The position numbers and the translations under genes were made by a program. Under the pieces are notes generated by a model. The model had not been told where the DNA came from and searched no databases. It saw only the letters and a program-made list of their open reading frames with translations. Shown piece by piece: positions 36,653 to 47,282 of a DNA stretch of 64,000 bases; the stretch's first letter is position 1; every line of letters begins with the position of its first letter. Location of the stretch: NCBI GenBank assembly GCA_003567685.1, contig PWYW01000067.1, forward strand, positions 1-64,000, in the 5' to 3' direction. The DNA comes from Gammaproteobacteria bacterium (GTDB lineage: Bacteria > Pseudomonadota > Gammaproteobacteria > Xanthomonadales > Wenzhouxiangellaceae).

Positions 36653-37690
36653 TCACGGGAGCTGCTCGGCCTGCTGCTTGCGCCGTCTCAGGCTTTCCTT
36701 CCAGTGCTGGACGCGCACCCGCTCCTTGATCAGCTCAATGGCCTCGACCGACATCCGCGTACCCAGATCACCCAGCTCGGGGTTGTCCTCCAGGATGGCG
36801 TCGATGACCACGGTCACCGCCTCGTCGACCAGGCGGTTGTTTTCGGCCGCACTCACATCGCGCACGGTCCGGTCGACCACCTCGGCAACGATGTCGTTGA
36901 TCGAGGCACGCAACTGGTTGACCACGGCACGACCGACCACCGGCACCTTGTCCAGGTTGCGAATGCCGGCGTTGGCCTTGACCGCATCGGCGATCACCGA
37001 ATCCACGTAGTCGCGAATTTCCGGTTGATGCTTGTCGTAGCTTTGCTGGGCAATCCGGCCAATGCGCTGGGACAGGTGCTCGACCAGCTTGTCGCGCTGA
37101 GGCGAAATCACCTGGGTGATGATGTCGCGGGTAATCGGCGTCTCGTCCTCGATTTCGCGGCGGAAATCGTCCAGCGTGCGCACCATCACCCGGTCCGACA
37201 CCTCGTCGATGAAGGCATTGAAGTAGAAATCGAAAAAGCGCCAGACCCGGGTCTCGGTCAGGTCGATGATGCCCATCTTCTGCAGGCGAATGGTCAGGGA
37301 AATCAGGCGCAGCAGACGCAGCATCCGGAACGAGCCGATCGGAATGCAGCCGAGCAGGTCATACCAGCGCATGAACGGGAAGAAATACCAGCGCGGGTAG
37401 GTCTGCTTGCGCACCGCCACCACCCACTGGAAGCAGAATTCAGTCAGGAAAATGGCGATGAACGCCAGGTCCCAATAAAGAAAATGCTCGTGGATGCGCT
37501 GGTCGTAAAATTCGCTGAAGGCCGGGCTAAGACCTTCGATCAGCCCGCGAAAGGGCGAGGTGCCATAGAGCGTGTCGAACAGGATGAACAACAGGTTCAG
37601 GCTCACCAGCGCGACCATGAACAGATCCAGCGCAAGCCAGGAGGTTTCGCTGGAATCTTTCAGTTTCTGGCGATTGAACCGCAGGGCCAT
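36653..37690 (-). CDS. Voltage-sensor-like membrane protein without a visible pore
   Basis: A 345-aa protein. The N-terminal third has about four membrane segments, including FMVALVSLNLLFILFD, an acidic D-L-A-F-I-A-I-F-L-T-E-F segment and an S4-like R-M-L-R-L-L-R-L-I-S-L-T-I-R-L helix with arginines every third or fourth residue. This resembles the sensor domain of ion-transport (PF00520) channels. No S5-pore-S6 region or selectivity filter follows; instead there is a long charged helical domain (about 150-345). I start it at the ATG at 37690, 16 bp after gdhA on the same strand. Function unknown. Confidence 0.6.
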   Translation of the reverse strand: MALRFNRQKLKDSSETSWLALDLFMVALVSLNLLFILFDTLYGTSPFRGLIEGLSPAFSEFYDQRIHEHFLYWDLAFIAIFLTEFCFQWVVAVRKQTYPRWYFFPFMRWYDLLGCIPIGSFRMLRLLRLISLTIRLQKMGIIDLTETRVWRFFDFYFNAFIDEVSDRVMVRTLDDFRREIEDETPITRDIITQVISPQRDKLVEHLSQRIGRIAQQSYDKHQPEIRDYVDSVIADAVKANAGIRNLDKVPVVGRAVVNQLRASINDIVAEVVDRTVRDVSAAENNRLVDEAVTVVIDAILEDNPELGDLGTRMSVEAIELIKERVRVQHWKESLRRRKQQAEQLP

Positions 37691-37706
37691 CCGGAGCGTG
37701 CGCTTC

Positions 37707-38963
37707 TCAGTGCAGGCCGCGCAGGCGGGCCGCTTCGGCCACCCGGCGAATGGCAACCACGAAAGCCGCTGTGCGCAGGTCGGTATCGAACTCCTCGCTG
37801 GCTTTCTTGATCGCCTCGAAGGCCGCCTCCATCACCTGGCGCAGTTCCTTATCGACGCGCTCGGCATCCCAACGCATTTGCTGCAGGTTCTGAACCCACT
37901 CGAAGTAGGAAACGGTCACACCGCCAGCGTTGGCGTAGATATCCGGCAGCACCGTTACACCCTTTTCGGCCAGGATCTCGTCGGCCTCGGGCGTGGTCGG
38001 GTGGTTCGCGCCCTCGGCAATCAGCCGGGCCTTGATGTCGCCCGCGTTGCCGGCATGAATCGCGCCGCCTAGCGCGGCGGGGACTAGAATGTCGCAGTCG
38101 CAGCCGAACAACTCGTCGCGATGCAGTCGCTGGCAGTCTTCACCCTCGTAGTTCATCACCGTGCCGGTTTCGTCGGCAATACAATGGAGCTTGTCAATGT
38201 CCAGGCCGCCCGGGCAAACCAGCGTGCCTTCCACATCGCTCACCGCAACGATCTTGCAGCCGGCATCGGCCAGAAAGCGCGCCGCCCAATAGCCCACGTT
38301 GCCAAAGCCCTGCACCGCCACGCGCGCGCCCTCCAGGGGCAGATCCATTGCCCTGGCCGACTGCTCGACGGCAAAGAACAGCCCGCGACCGGTGGCCGAC
38401 AGTCGCCCTTCCGAGCCGCCCACTTCCAGCGGTTTGCCGGTGACCACGCCCGGGCTGTAGCCGTGGAACTTGGAGTACTCGTCCATCATCCAGGCCATGA
38501 CCCGGGCGTTGGTGCCCATGTCCGGGCCGGGGATGTCTTCACGCGGGCCGATGAAGCCTTCCATGCGCTGGGCGAAACGCCGGGTCAACCGCTCAAGATC
38601 CAGTTCGGACAACTCGCGCGGGTTGCACTGGATGCCACCCTTGGCCCCGCCGTAGGGAAGATTCACCACAGCGGTCTTCCAAGTCATCAGACTGGCCAGC
38701 GCGCGTACTTCGTCAAGATCAGCATCCGGGTGGAAACGAATGCCACCCTTCATTGGGCCACGCGAATTGTCGTGCTGCACACGATAGCCGCGATACACCT
38801 TCACTTCGCCGTCTTCGGTCAACAGCGGCAGCCGGACCATCAGTTCACGATAGGGCGTGGTCAGTTCAACGCGTTTCTCGGCGCTGAGTTCGAGCAGATC
38901 GGCCGCCTTGTCAAACAGTCGGTTGACGGTATCAAAGGCAGAAATTTTCCTGAACTCTGACAT
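37707..38963 (-). CDS. gdhA: Glutamate dehydrogenase
   Basis: Interconverts glutamate and 2-oxoglutarate plus ammonia. The 418-aa hexameric-type enzyme has the substrate-binding PMKGGIRFHP segment, the catalytic-lysine motif PYGGAKGGI, the PGPDMGTN segment and the Rossmann glycine loop VQGFGNVGYWAA. The coenzyme is not certain; length and layout resemble NAD-linked bacterial enzymes. Start codon choice is open among ATGs at 38963, 38978 and 39002, none with a clear ribosome site. It could process glutamate from the hut pathway, but the two loci are 7 kb apart. Confidence 0.92.
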   Translation of the reverse strand: MSEFRKISAFDTVNRLFDKAADLLELSAEKRVELTTPYRELMVRLPLLTEDGEVKVYRGYRVQHDNSRGPMKGGIRFHPDADLDEVRALASLMTWKTAVVNLPYGGAKGGIQCNPRELSELDLERLTRRFAQRMEGFIGPREDIPGPDMGTNARVMAWMMDEYSKFHGYSPGVVTGKPLEVGGSEGRLSATGRGLFFAVEQSARAMDLPLEGARVAVQGFGNVGYWAARFLADAGCKIVAVSDVEGTLVCPGGLDIDKLHCIADETGTVMNYEGEDCQRLHRDELFGCDCDILVPAALGGAIHAGNAGDIKARLIAEGANHPTTPEADEILAEKGVTVLPDIYANAGGVTVSYFEWVQNLQQMRWDAERVDKELRQVMEAAFEAIKKASEEFDTDLRTAAFVVAIRRVAEAARLRGLH

Positions 38964-39072
38964 AGGTTTTATTGGCATGGGATTGCCAGCAGGATAGCGC
39001 ATGGTCGCGTTATCGGGTTGCCGGCCGGATCAGGATTCCGCCTTGCCTGCCGCTCAAGACCCGAGCCGCGGA

Positions 39073-41154
39073 CTATCCCGGACGCCGCGCGCCGATCCGG
39101 GAACTCAACCACAAGGCGATCAGAAGAACCAGCCCTATCCCGCGAACCACCACGCCGGGATCCGGCCAGAGCAGGCAAATCCCGGCCACGGCCAGCAGCA
39201 GTCGCTGCGGCCAGCCCAACGGGCCCTCCAGCCAGCCTTCGAGCAGGCCCACCAGGGCATAGAGCCCGAACAGCGCAAACACGGCGACGTGGAGGGCTTC
39301 TGACCACGACCCGCTGATCAATGGCGTATAGGCAAACAACAGCGGAATCAGGTACAAGCCCTTGGCCAGTTTCCAGGCGGTAAAGCCGGTCGCCATGGGT
39401 TTTTCGCCGGCAATTCCAGCGGCAGTAAACGCCGCCAGCGCCACAGGCGGGGTGACGTTTGAATCCTGGCTGAGCCAGAAAATGATCATGTGGGCGGCGA
39501 GCAGACTGCCAGCCAGCAGCGCCGGGTCGAGCAGCGCCTCGGCAGCGGAACGCTGAAGCTCAGGCGTCATTGCCAGCACCAGCGCCTGGGCCTGATCCGC
39601 CGACAGGGTCTGGCCCAGTAGTGCTGCGGCCGACGGCTCGGCCAGCAGGATGGCCTCGCGCGCCAGGTCGTTGACCTGGCCGGCCATCAGGGCCTGAACC
39701 AGTTCGGCCTGGACCATAAGTCCATAGAGAGTGGGCGCCGAGACTGCCGCCAGCACGATGTAGGCGGCGGTCACCGGCAGGCCCATGCCCAGCACCAGCG
39801 AGGCCAGCGCCACCAGCAGCAGGGCAATCAACAGGCTGGCACCGGCCCATTGTCCGATCATGATCGACAGGGTGTTGCCGATACCCGTCGTCGTGAGCAC
39901 ATTCACAACCAGCCCGACGGCAATCAGCAGCATGGCGGTGGGTACCATGGCCCGGGTTCCCGTCACCAGCGCCTCGACAATCGCCGCCAGCCCCATGCGC
40001 TGACCAGTCAACCAGGAGCCGGCCACGGCGGCCAGCATGGCCCAGCCGGCGGCAAACACCGGCGTGTAGCCGGCCATCAGCAGGCCAACCAGCACCGCCA
40101 GCGGCAGCAGCAGCGGCCAGCCGCGAGCCAGCGCCTGGCCGATGGGTACGCCATCAGACTCGGGAACCGGAACCAGGCCCAGGCGGGACGCCCGAACGCG
40201 AACGAACAGCGCCAGCGAGGCGAAATACAACAGCGCCGGAATCAGCGCCGCCGAGATGATGGCCAGATACGACAAGCCAGTGAAGTTGGCCATCAGGAAG
40301 GCACCCGCACCCATGACCGGCGGCATCAGCTGGCCACCGGTGGAGGCAGCCGCCTCGACGCCGCCGGCAAAGCGCGGCGGAAAACCGGCCCGCTTCATCA
40401 ACGGGATGGTGATGACGCCGGTCGAGGCGGTGTTGGCCACCGCCGAGCCGGTAATCGAGCCCATCAGGCCCGAGGCACCCACGGCTACCAGGCCGGGGCC
40501 GCCGGTGATTCGGCCGGCCACCGCGCGGGCCAGCGCCAGGATGAAATCCCCCGCTCCGCTTCGCACCAGGAAGGCACCCAGCAGCACGAACATGAACACC
40601 ACGCTCCAGGAAATGCGCGCGATGGTGCCAAACAGGCCTTCGGAGGTGTACACGGCACGAAACAGCACCGTATCCGCGGCAAGTCCCGGGAAGGCGAACA
40701 CGCCCGCCCAGCCGGATGCCCAGCCGGTGGCAAAGGCCAGCAATAACAGCATGAGAGCGGGTATCAGCCAGCCTGCGGTGCGACGGGCCATTTCCATGAC
40801 CAGCATCACCACGGCAACCGACAGCAGCCAGTCCAACGGCTGATAAACCAGGCCGCGGGCATACAACGATGCCTCACGCCAGATCAGACCGACCGCGACC
40901 ACCAGTAATGCACCGGCCATCAGCCCTTCCGGCCAGCCCGGTCGCGGACCTGACGAATAGCGGGTAATGCCCAGCAGCGCCAGGCTGGCGAAGTGGAAGA
41001 CCCCGACCCACAGATCCGGCAGCATCAGCCCCAGATTGATCACGACATGGGCCATCCCAACCACGGCAGCCAGCGCAGTCAGTGCCCGATTGTCCGGCCA
41101 GCCCTGTCCGTAAAGCCCCGGCGCCGAAACCTCCTGAACGGGCGCGCGATTCAT
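39073..41154 (-). CDS. TRAP transporter fused permease (TAXI type)
   Basis: A 693-aa membrane protein fusing the small four-helix (DctQ-like) and large twelve-helix (DctM-like) TRAP subunits. It has the family segments GSITGSAVANTASTGVITIP and GGQLMPPVMGAGAFLMA. It overlaps the TAXI binding-protein gene by 4 nt and follows it on the minus strand, the usual order. TAXI-TRAP systems take up carboxylic acids such as glutamate or 2-oxoglutarate with sodium. That would suit the neighbouring gdhA, but substrate specificity is inference. Confidence 0.9.
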   Translation of the reverse strand: MNRAPVQEVSAPGLYGQGWPDNRALTALAAVVGMAHVVINLGLMLPDLWVGVFHFASLALLGITRYSSGPRPGWPEGLMAGALLVVAVGLIWREASLYARGLVYQPLDWLLSVAVVMLVMEMARRTAGWLIPALMLLLLAFATGWASGWAGVFAFPGLAADTVLFRAVYTSEGLFGTIARISWSVVFMFVLLGAFLVRSGAGDFILALARAVAGRITGGPGLVAVGASGLMGSITGSAVANTASTGVITIPLMKRAGFPPRFAGGVEAAASTGGQLMPPVMGAGAFLMANFTGLSYLAIISAALIPALLYFASLALFVRVRASRLGLVPVPESDGVPIGQALARGWPLLLPLAVLVGLLMAGYTPVFAAGWAMLAAVAGSWLTGQRMGLAAIVEALVTGTRAMVPTAMLLIAVGLVVNVLTTTGIGNTLSIMIGQWAGASLLIALLLVALASLVLGMGLPVTAAYIVLAAVSAPTLYGLMVQAELVQALMAGQVNDLAREAILLAEPSAAALLGQTLSADQAQALVLAMTPELQRSAAEALLDPALLAGSLLAAHMIIFWLSQDSNVTPPVALAAFTAAGIAGEKPMATGFTAWKLAKGLYLIPLLFAYTPLISGSWSEALHVAVFALFGLYALVGLLEGWLEGPLGWPQRLLLAVAGICLLWPDPGVVVRGIGLVLLIALWLSSRIGARRPG

Positions 41155-42233
41155 TCCTCCGACTCCGGCGGGCGCAAGTGGTCGGGAATGCTCAGCCCGC
41201 GTTCGCGGAAGAACCGGTAGGCGCCGGGATGCAGCGGTGCCGGCAGGCCATCGAGTGCATTGTCCAGCGACATCGAACGAGTGGCCGCATGGAAGGCCTG
41301 CAAGAAGCCCAGGTGCTCATAAAGCACGTCCAGCAGCCGGTAAACGTGCTCATCGGGTACATCGGCGGTAACCGCCAGCAGGTTGGCCTGGGCAATGGTT
41401 CGAACCGGCTCTGGCTGGTGCGGGTAGCTGTCGGCAGGCAGGTCATGGAAGCGCCAAAGCCCGGGATAGCGGTCATTGATGGCGGCCAGCTGTTCATCGG
41501 TGACCGACAGCAGCACCGCATCACCCCGTCCAGACGCCATGGCCCGGGTGACTGCCCCCACCGGCACGCCGGCCGGCGTGTTCATACCGTCAATCAGCTG
41601 GTTCTGGAAGGCATCGGCGCTGGCGCCATAGCCCTGGAATACCAGGTTGAAGTCCTGATCGGGCGCAAAGTCCAGCGACTCAAGAATATGCCGGTTGGAG
41701 CCCTCGGTACCCGAATAGGCCGCGCCAATCGAAAAGCGCCGCCCGGTGACTGCTTGCAGGTCAGACAGATCGCCGGTTTCAACGAAGCTGCGGCGAATCA
41801 GAAAATGCTCCACGTTCGGCCACAAGGCGGTCACCGAGCGCAGCTCGCTCATCGCCGCCTGCTCATTCAACAGGCCATCGCCTGACCAGGCACGTGCGCC
41901 GTACAGACCCTGAAGGATGGCGAAGGGCGCCTCCCCCGTCCGCATCAGGCGCAGGTTTTCTTCCGAGCCGGCGCTGCTGATAGCGGCCAGGGCCAGGCCA
42001 TGCTCGGGCTCCAGCTGCTGGCGTGTCAGCGTGGCCAGCGCCACGCCCACCGGGTAAAAGGTGCCGCCGGTGGTGGCGGTCGCCAGCAGATAAACCCGGG
42101 ATGAAGCCTGGTCAGGCTCGCCGTCGGTCGGATCCTGGGAACCCAGGGAGAGGAAGAATGGAAGGAACAGGACCAGCAGCAGGCCAACTGGCAACACCAG
42201 CATGGGCCAGAAGGCTGCGGTCCTGGCCGGCAT
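41151..42233 (-). CDS. TAXI-family TRAP solute-binding protein
   Basis: A 360-aa periplasmic protein with an N-terminal membrane anchor or signal (about 8-30). Motifs include ATATTGGTFYPVGVALA near the start of the mature domain, SAGSEENLRLM, and the central ITGRRFSIGAAYSGTEG-like segment (here beginning VTGRRFSIG). It delivers substrate to the fused permease encoded immediately downstream. The typical TAXI length is about 320-350 aa. Confidence 0.9.
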   Translation of the reverse strand: MPARTAAFWPMLVLPVGLLLVLFLPFFLSLGSQDPTDGEPDQASSRVYLLATATTGGTFYPVGVALATLTRQQLEPEHGLALAAISSAGSEENLRLMRTGEAPFAILQGLYGARAWSGDGLLNEQAAMSELRSVTALWPNVEHFLIRRSFVETGDLSDLQAVTGRRFSIGAAYSGTEGSNRHILESLDFAPDQDFNLVFQGYGASADAFQNQLIDGMNTPAGVPVGAVTRAMASGRGDAVLLSVTDEQLAAINDRYPGLWRFHDLPADSYPHQPEPVRTIAQANLLAVTADVPDEHVYRLLDVLYEHLGFLQAFHAATRSMSLDNALDGLPAPLHPGAYRFFRERGLSIPDHLRPPESEE

Positions 42234-42294
42234 CAGCCCGCCTGGCGCGGGCGCCGTTCACAGACGCAGAAAAACGCGACGATCGTCGCCGGCA

Positions 42295-42723
42295 TCAGGG
42301 CAGGGAATCGGCCGGACGCAGCCGCGAAGGTTTGACTTCCAGGAACAATTGCGCCGTTTCCGGCGTGGCCTCGTCGTCGCCGTCCACGACAGAAAAAGAC
42401 GCGGTTCGCCCTTCCTGAACACCCAACAGCGTGTCGACCATGGCTTCCCAGCCGTCCTCACCGGGCGTCTCGACTTCAACCGTCAGCCACAGCGTGTCGG
42501 TGGGGGCAAAACGGTCCTGCACCGCCTCGACCGTCAGGGTCAGGCGAAACTGCGGCTCACCCAGTCGTTCCAGCAAGGCCGGCTCGCCGGCCCGGGCAAT
42601 CACGGTGGGCGAACCCGCCAGTTCCCCTTCCAGCCAAAGGCGGGTCTCAACCAGGAACTGGTCTGATGCCAATAGCGGACCGGCCCAGAGGCCGGCCAGC
42701 AACAGCAGCGTCAGACGCCTCAT
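42295..42723 (-). CDS. Small periplasmic protein of unknown function
   Basis: A 142-aa protein with a signal peptide (MRRLTLLLLAGLWAGPLLAS), followed by a beta-rich domain with many Glu, Thr and Val. It lies 2 bp after secF on the same strand and is probably the last gene of the tgt-yajC-secD-secF transcript. I do not recognise the family; proximity to secDF hints at envelope work but proves nothing. Confidence 0.6.
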   Translation of the reverse strand: MRRLTLLLLAGLWAGPLLASDQFLVETRLWLEGELAGSPTVIARAGEPALLERLGEPQFRLTLTVEAVQDRFAPTDTLWLTVEVETPGEDGWEAMVDTLLGVQEGRTASFSVVDGDDEATPETAQLFLEVKPSRLRPADSLP

Positions 42724-42725
42724 GA

Positions 42726-43691
42726 TCAGCTGCTCCGGAAACGCTCGGGCAGCACTTCGGTATCCGGCTGGTCTTCGCCTTCTTTCTCTACCGGCATCAG
42801 GTCCTGCTTGGACACACCGAGCATGATGGCGGCATTACCGGCCACGTAGATCGACGAGTAGGTACCCACCACGACGCCAATGATCAGGGTAAACGCGAAG
42901 GCATGGATGATTTCACCGCCAAAATAAAACAGCGCAATCAACACCAGCAGCGTGGTCAACGAGGTCATCAAGGTGCGACCCAGCATCTGGTTGATTGACA
43001 GATTACACAGCTCGACTGGCGTGCCCTTCCGCTTGACGATGAAGTTTTCGCGCAGCCGGTCATAGAGCACAATCGTGTCGTTCAGCGAATAACCGACCAC
43101 CGCCAGCAGCGCGGCCACCACGGTCAGGTCAAAGTTGATCTGCAGTATCGACAGAATGCCGACGACCAGCACGATGTCGTGCACCAGCGCCGCCACCGCG
43201 CCCACGGCAAAGCGCCACTGGAAACGGAACGATACGTACAGCAGCACACCGATCAGCGCGTAGATCATCGCCAGGCCGCCCTGCTCGGCCAGCTCCTGGC
43301 CCACCTGCGGGCCGACGAACTCCACCCGTCGCAAGTCAATGCCGGGTTCCTGCGCCGAAAGTGCCGAAAGCACCTGCTCGCTTAACTCGGCGCCCGACTC
43401 GTCGGCCTGGTCGGCCGGCATGCGCACGATGATCTCGCGCGGGCTACCGAAGGTTTGGACAACGAAATCGTCGAAGCCCTCGTCCGTTAACGCCTGGCGA
43501 ACATCGGACAGCTCAGGCGCGGCCGGGTAGGCCACCTCGATCAAGGTACCGCCGGTAAAGTCCAGCCCGAAGTTGATGCCGCGAACGAAAAGCGATCCAA
43601 TGCAGATGGCAAATACAACAATCGAGATGGCCATGGCCAGCTTGCGCTGGCCCATGAAATTGATACTGGTATTGGCTTTGATGATATCCAT
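42726..43691 (-). CDS. secF: Protein translocase subunit SecF
   Basis: A 321-aa inner-membrane protein that works with SecD to pull exported proteins out on the periplasmic side using the proton gradient. It has the first helix, the GLDFTGGTLIEV motif, a periplasmic loop, and the five-helix RND-type bundle with GYSLNDTIVLYDRLREN and MTSLTTLLVLIALF. It starts 12 bp after secD. Confidence 0.96.
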   Translation of the reverse strand: MDIIKANTSINFMGQRKLAMAISIVVFAICIGSLFVRGINFGLDFTGGTLIEVAYPAAPELSDVRQALTDEGFDDFVVQTFGSPREIIVRMPADQADESGAELSEQVLSALSAQEPGIDLRRVEFVGPQVGQELAEQGGLAMIYALIGVLLYVSFRFQWRFAVGAVAALVHDIVLVVGILSILQINFDLTVVAALLAVVGYSLNDTIVLYDRLRENFIVKRKGTPVELCNLSINQMLGRTLMTSLTTLLVLIALFYFGGEIIHAFAFTLIIGVVVGTYSSIYVAGNAAIMLGVSKQDLMPVEKEGEDQPDTEVLPERFRSS

Positions 43692-43703
43692 GCCTGTCTC
43701 CCG

Positions 43704-45563
43704 TCAGATGGCCAGCGACTTGGTGCGCTTCTTGGCGCTGTACACCAGGCTGACCACGCCGCGCGTACCGATGATGGCGGTGAACATCGAGGTGACGATG
43801 CCCAGGCTGAGCGTGACCGCGAAGCCCTGAATCGGGCCGGTTCCGAAAAGGAAGAGCACGATGGCCGCGATCAACGTGGTGACGTTGGCATCCGCAATGG
43901 TCGAGAACGCTTTTTCGTAACCCGATTTGATGGCTGCCTGGGGTGTTGAACCGTTGCGCAACTCTTCACGTATTCGCTCGTAGATCAACACGTTGGCATC
44001 AACGGCCATACCCACGGTCAGCACGATGCCGGCAATACCCGGTAGCGTCAGCGTCGCACCGAGCATCGACAGCAGCGAGACGATCAACACCAGGTTGACG
44101 GTCAGGGCAATGTTGGCGATCAAACCAAAAACCTTGTAGTAAATGGCCATCACGATCAGGACCAGGGCAAAACCGATCATCACCGAGTTGAAGCCCTGGT
44201 CAATGTTGTCCTGACCCAGGCTGGGGCCGACCGTGCGTTCTTCAATGATCTGCATGGGCGCGGCCAGAGCACCCGCGCGCAACAGCATGGCCAGCTGCGA
44301 GGCTTCGGTGGCCGAACCCAGACCGGTGGTCTGGAAGCGCCCGCCAAAAGGCTCACGAGTCACGGCAGCTGAAATCACTTCCTCCACGCGACGCGTCGTC
44401 TGCACCTCTTCGCCATCGACCGTGCGGGTTTCAGGGCGGTGCTCGATGAAGACTACGCCCATGCGATTACCGACATTCTGGGTGGTGTGTTCCAGCATGC
44501 GACGCGCACCCGGGCCATCCAGAGTCACCACCACGTTGGGCTGGCCGGTCTGCTGGTCGAAACCGGCCGCCGCCATGACCAGGTTGTCGCCCGAGGCTAT
44601 CACCGTGCGTGACAGCAGGATCGGGTCGCCGTTGCGCATGAAATACAGCCGCGACTGCGGCGGAATACGGCCGGTGCGCTGGGCTTCGAAGGGATCGTTC
44701 TGCTCGTCCACACCGCGGTACTCGACGGTGGCGGTTGAACCCAGCACGCGCTTGGCCTGGGCAGTGTCCTGCACACCCGGAAGCTGAACCACAATACGGT
44801 CGGCCCCCTGCTGCTGAATGACCGGCTCGGCCACGCCCAGCTCGTTGACGCGGTTTCTCAGCGTGCTGATGTTCTGGCGAAGTGCGGTTTGCTGCAGCTC
44901 GCGCAGAATGTCTTCGTCGATCTCGGCACGCAGGTTGAAGGTTTCCGAACCATCCCGGTCTTCCAGTACCAGTTCGGTGATTTCCCGGTTGATCACCTGG
45001 CGGGCGCGATCGCGATCTTCCTCGGAGCGCAGCTCAACAAGAACATGGCCGCGTTCTGCGCGAACCGAGCGATAGCGCACGTCGGCGCGACGCAAATCGG
45101 TGCGGATCGTGCCCTCGAAGCGCTCGAGTTGCTGGGTGCGCGCAGCATCCATGTCAACCTGCATCAGGAAGTGCACGCCACCCTGGAGGTCCAGACCCAG
45201 CACCATCGGTTCGCCGTTGATTGCTCTAAGCCAGGCCGGGGTCGCGGGCGCCAGGTTAAGCGCCACCACGTAATCCGGCCCAAGCGTCTCGCGCAGCACT
45301 TCGGCTGCCCGCCCCTGGCGATCGACGTTGTCAAACCGAACCAGCATGCGCTGTGGCTCAAACTCGATACCACCGTACTCGATGTTTTGCGCGTCCAGCG
45401 CGGATTCGACTCGGGTGACCATGTCTTGTTCGAGCTCGAAACCACGGATCGACGAAATCTGGACCGCCGGGTCATCGCCGAACAGGTTAGGCAGGGCGTA
45501 GATCGAACCCACACCAATCACGATGATCAGCAGGGCGTACTTCCAGGGGGGAAATCGGTTCAT
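43704..45563 (-). CDS. secD: Protein translocase subunit SecD
   Basis: A 619-aa SecD with the N-terminal helix, the LGLDLQGGVHFLM motif, a large periplasmic P1 domain, and the C-terminal membrane bundle with GMAVDANVLIYERIREELRNG and the A-I-K-S-G-Y-E-K-A-F segment. Length matches gammaproteobacterial SecD. It lies between yajC and secF as in E. coli. Confidence 0.97.
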   Translation of the reverse strand: MNRFPPWKYALLIIVIGVGSIYALPNLFGDDPAVQISSIRGFELEQDMVTRVESALDAQNIEYGGIEFEPQRMLVRFDNVDRQGRAAEVLRETLGPDYVVALNLAPATPAWLRAINGEPMVLGLDLQGGVHFLMQVDMDAARTQQLERFEGTIRTDLRRADVRYRSVRAERGHVLVELRSEEDRDRARQVINREITELVLEDRDGSETFNLRAEIDEDILRELQQTALRQNISTLRNRVNELGVAEPVIQQQGADRIVVQLPGVQDTAQAKRVLGSTATVEYRGVDEQNDPFEAQRTGRIPPQSRLYFMRNGDPILLSRTVIASGDNLVMAAAGFDQQTGQPNVVVTLDGPGARRMLEHTTQNVGNRMGVVFIEHRPETRTVDGEEVQTTRRVEEVISAAVTREPFGGRFQTTGLGSATEASQLAMLLRAGALAAPMQIIEERTVGPSLGQDNIDQGFNSVMIGFALVLIVMAIYYKVFGLIANIALTVNLVLIVSLLSMLGATLTLPGIAGIVLTVGMAVDANVLIYERIREELRNGSTPQAAIKSGYEKAFSTIADANVTTLIAAIVLFLFGTGPIQGFAVTLSLGIVTSMFTAIIGTRGVVSLVYSAKKRTKSLAI

Positions 45564-45592
45564 AAATACAGCCGTTGGTTATTCGGTATTGG

Positions 45593-45925
45593 TCAGCCTG
45601 CGGCGTCCATGGTGCCCTTCGGAACCACCTGGGCAACCGAGTGGCGCTGCAGCTTGACTTCCATCTTGTCGGCCAGGCGCACGGTGACAAAGCTTTCGCC
45701 CACCGAGGTAATGCGACCCAGCAGACCGCCAGCGGTGATGATTTCGTCACCCACTGACAAGCCAGCCACCAGGGCGCGGTGTTCCTTGTTGCGCTTCATC
45801 TGCGGACGAATCAGCAGGAACCAGAAGATCACGATGATCAGGACCAGCGGAATCAGGCTGGCAAGCATGCTGGGCTCTTGGGCGGCGCCGCTCTGGGCCA
45901 TGGCGCTGGGAATCAGAAAATCCAT
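45593..45925 (-). CDS. yajC: Preprotein translocase accessory protein YajC
   Basis: A 110-aa protein with one transmembrane helix (LIPLVLIIVIFWFLLIRPQ) and a short cytoplasmic domain with the family's G-D-E-I-I-T-A-G-G-L-L-G-R-I segment. Part of the SecDF-YajC complex. It follows tgt and precedes secD, the standard order. A small hairpin (CCGGCA/TGCCGG, 45965-45981) lies in its leader. Confidence 0.95.
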   Translation of the reverse strand: MDFLIPSAMAQSGAAQEPSMLASLIPLVLIIVIFWFLLIRPQMKRNKEHRALVAGLSVGDEIITAGGLLGRITSVGESFVTVRLADKMEVKLQRHSVAQVVPKGTMDAAG

Positions 45926-46038
45926 CTTGGCGTGTTCCTCTCGAACAGATTGATGATTGACTATCCGGCATCAAGTGCCGGTTCAAAGGTCAATGGGGGC
46001 TGGGCCGACCATTTGCAAACCACCAATTATTGCATAGG

Positions 46039-46060
46039 GCCGGCCCGAGTTTGGGCCGGC
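46039..46060 (-). terminator. Strong hairpin directly after tgt
   Basis: GCCGGCCC-GAGTTT-GGGCCGGC is a perfect 8-bp GC stem with a 6-nt loop, abutting the tgt stop codon. No T-run follows in the tgt direction. It may attenuate or process the tgt-yajC transcript rather than end it. Confidence 0.45.
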
Positions 46061-47179
<1,119 letters not shown>

Positions 47180-47232
47180 TCAACGTCAATAAACCCCTAG
47201 TTTATCCCGCCCATCCGACAAACCGGTTGCAA

Positions 47233-47282
47233 TCCCGTCTCCCGTCTCCCTCAACCTTTCACTTTTCACCTCTCACCTTTCA
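47233..47282. repeat. Heptamer remnant plus degenerate TTTCAC/CTCAC repeats
   Basis: About two and a half units of TCCCGTC/TCTCCCG (47233-47250) are followed by a run of loosely repeated CTTTCAC, TTTTCAC, CTCTCAC and CTTTCAC ending at the queA stop. It sits between queA and tgt. The heptamer matches the array at 24-79. Confidence 0.75.
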
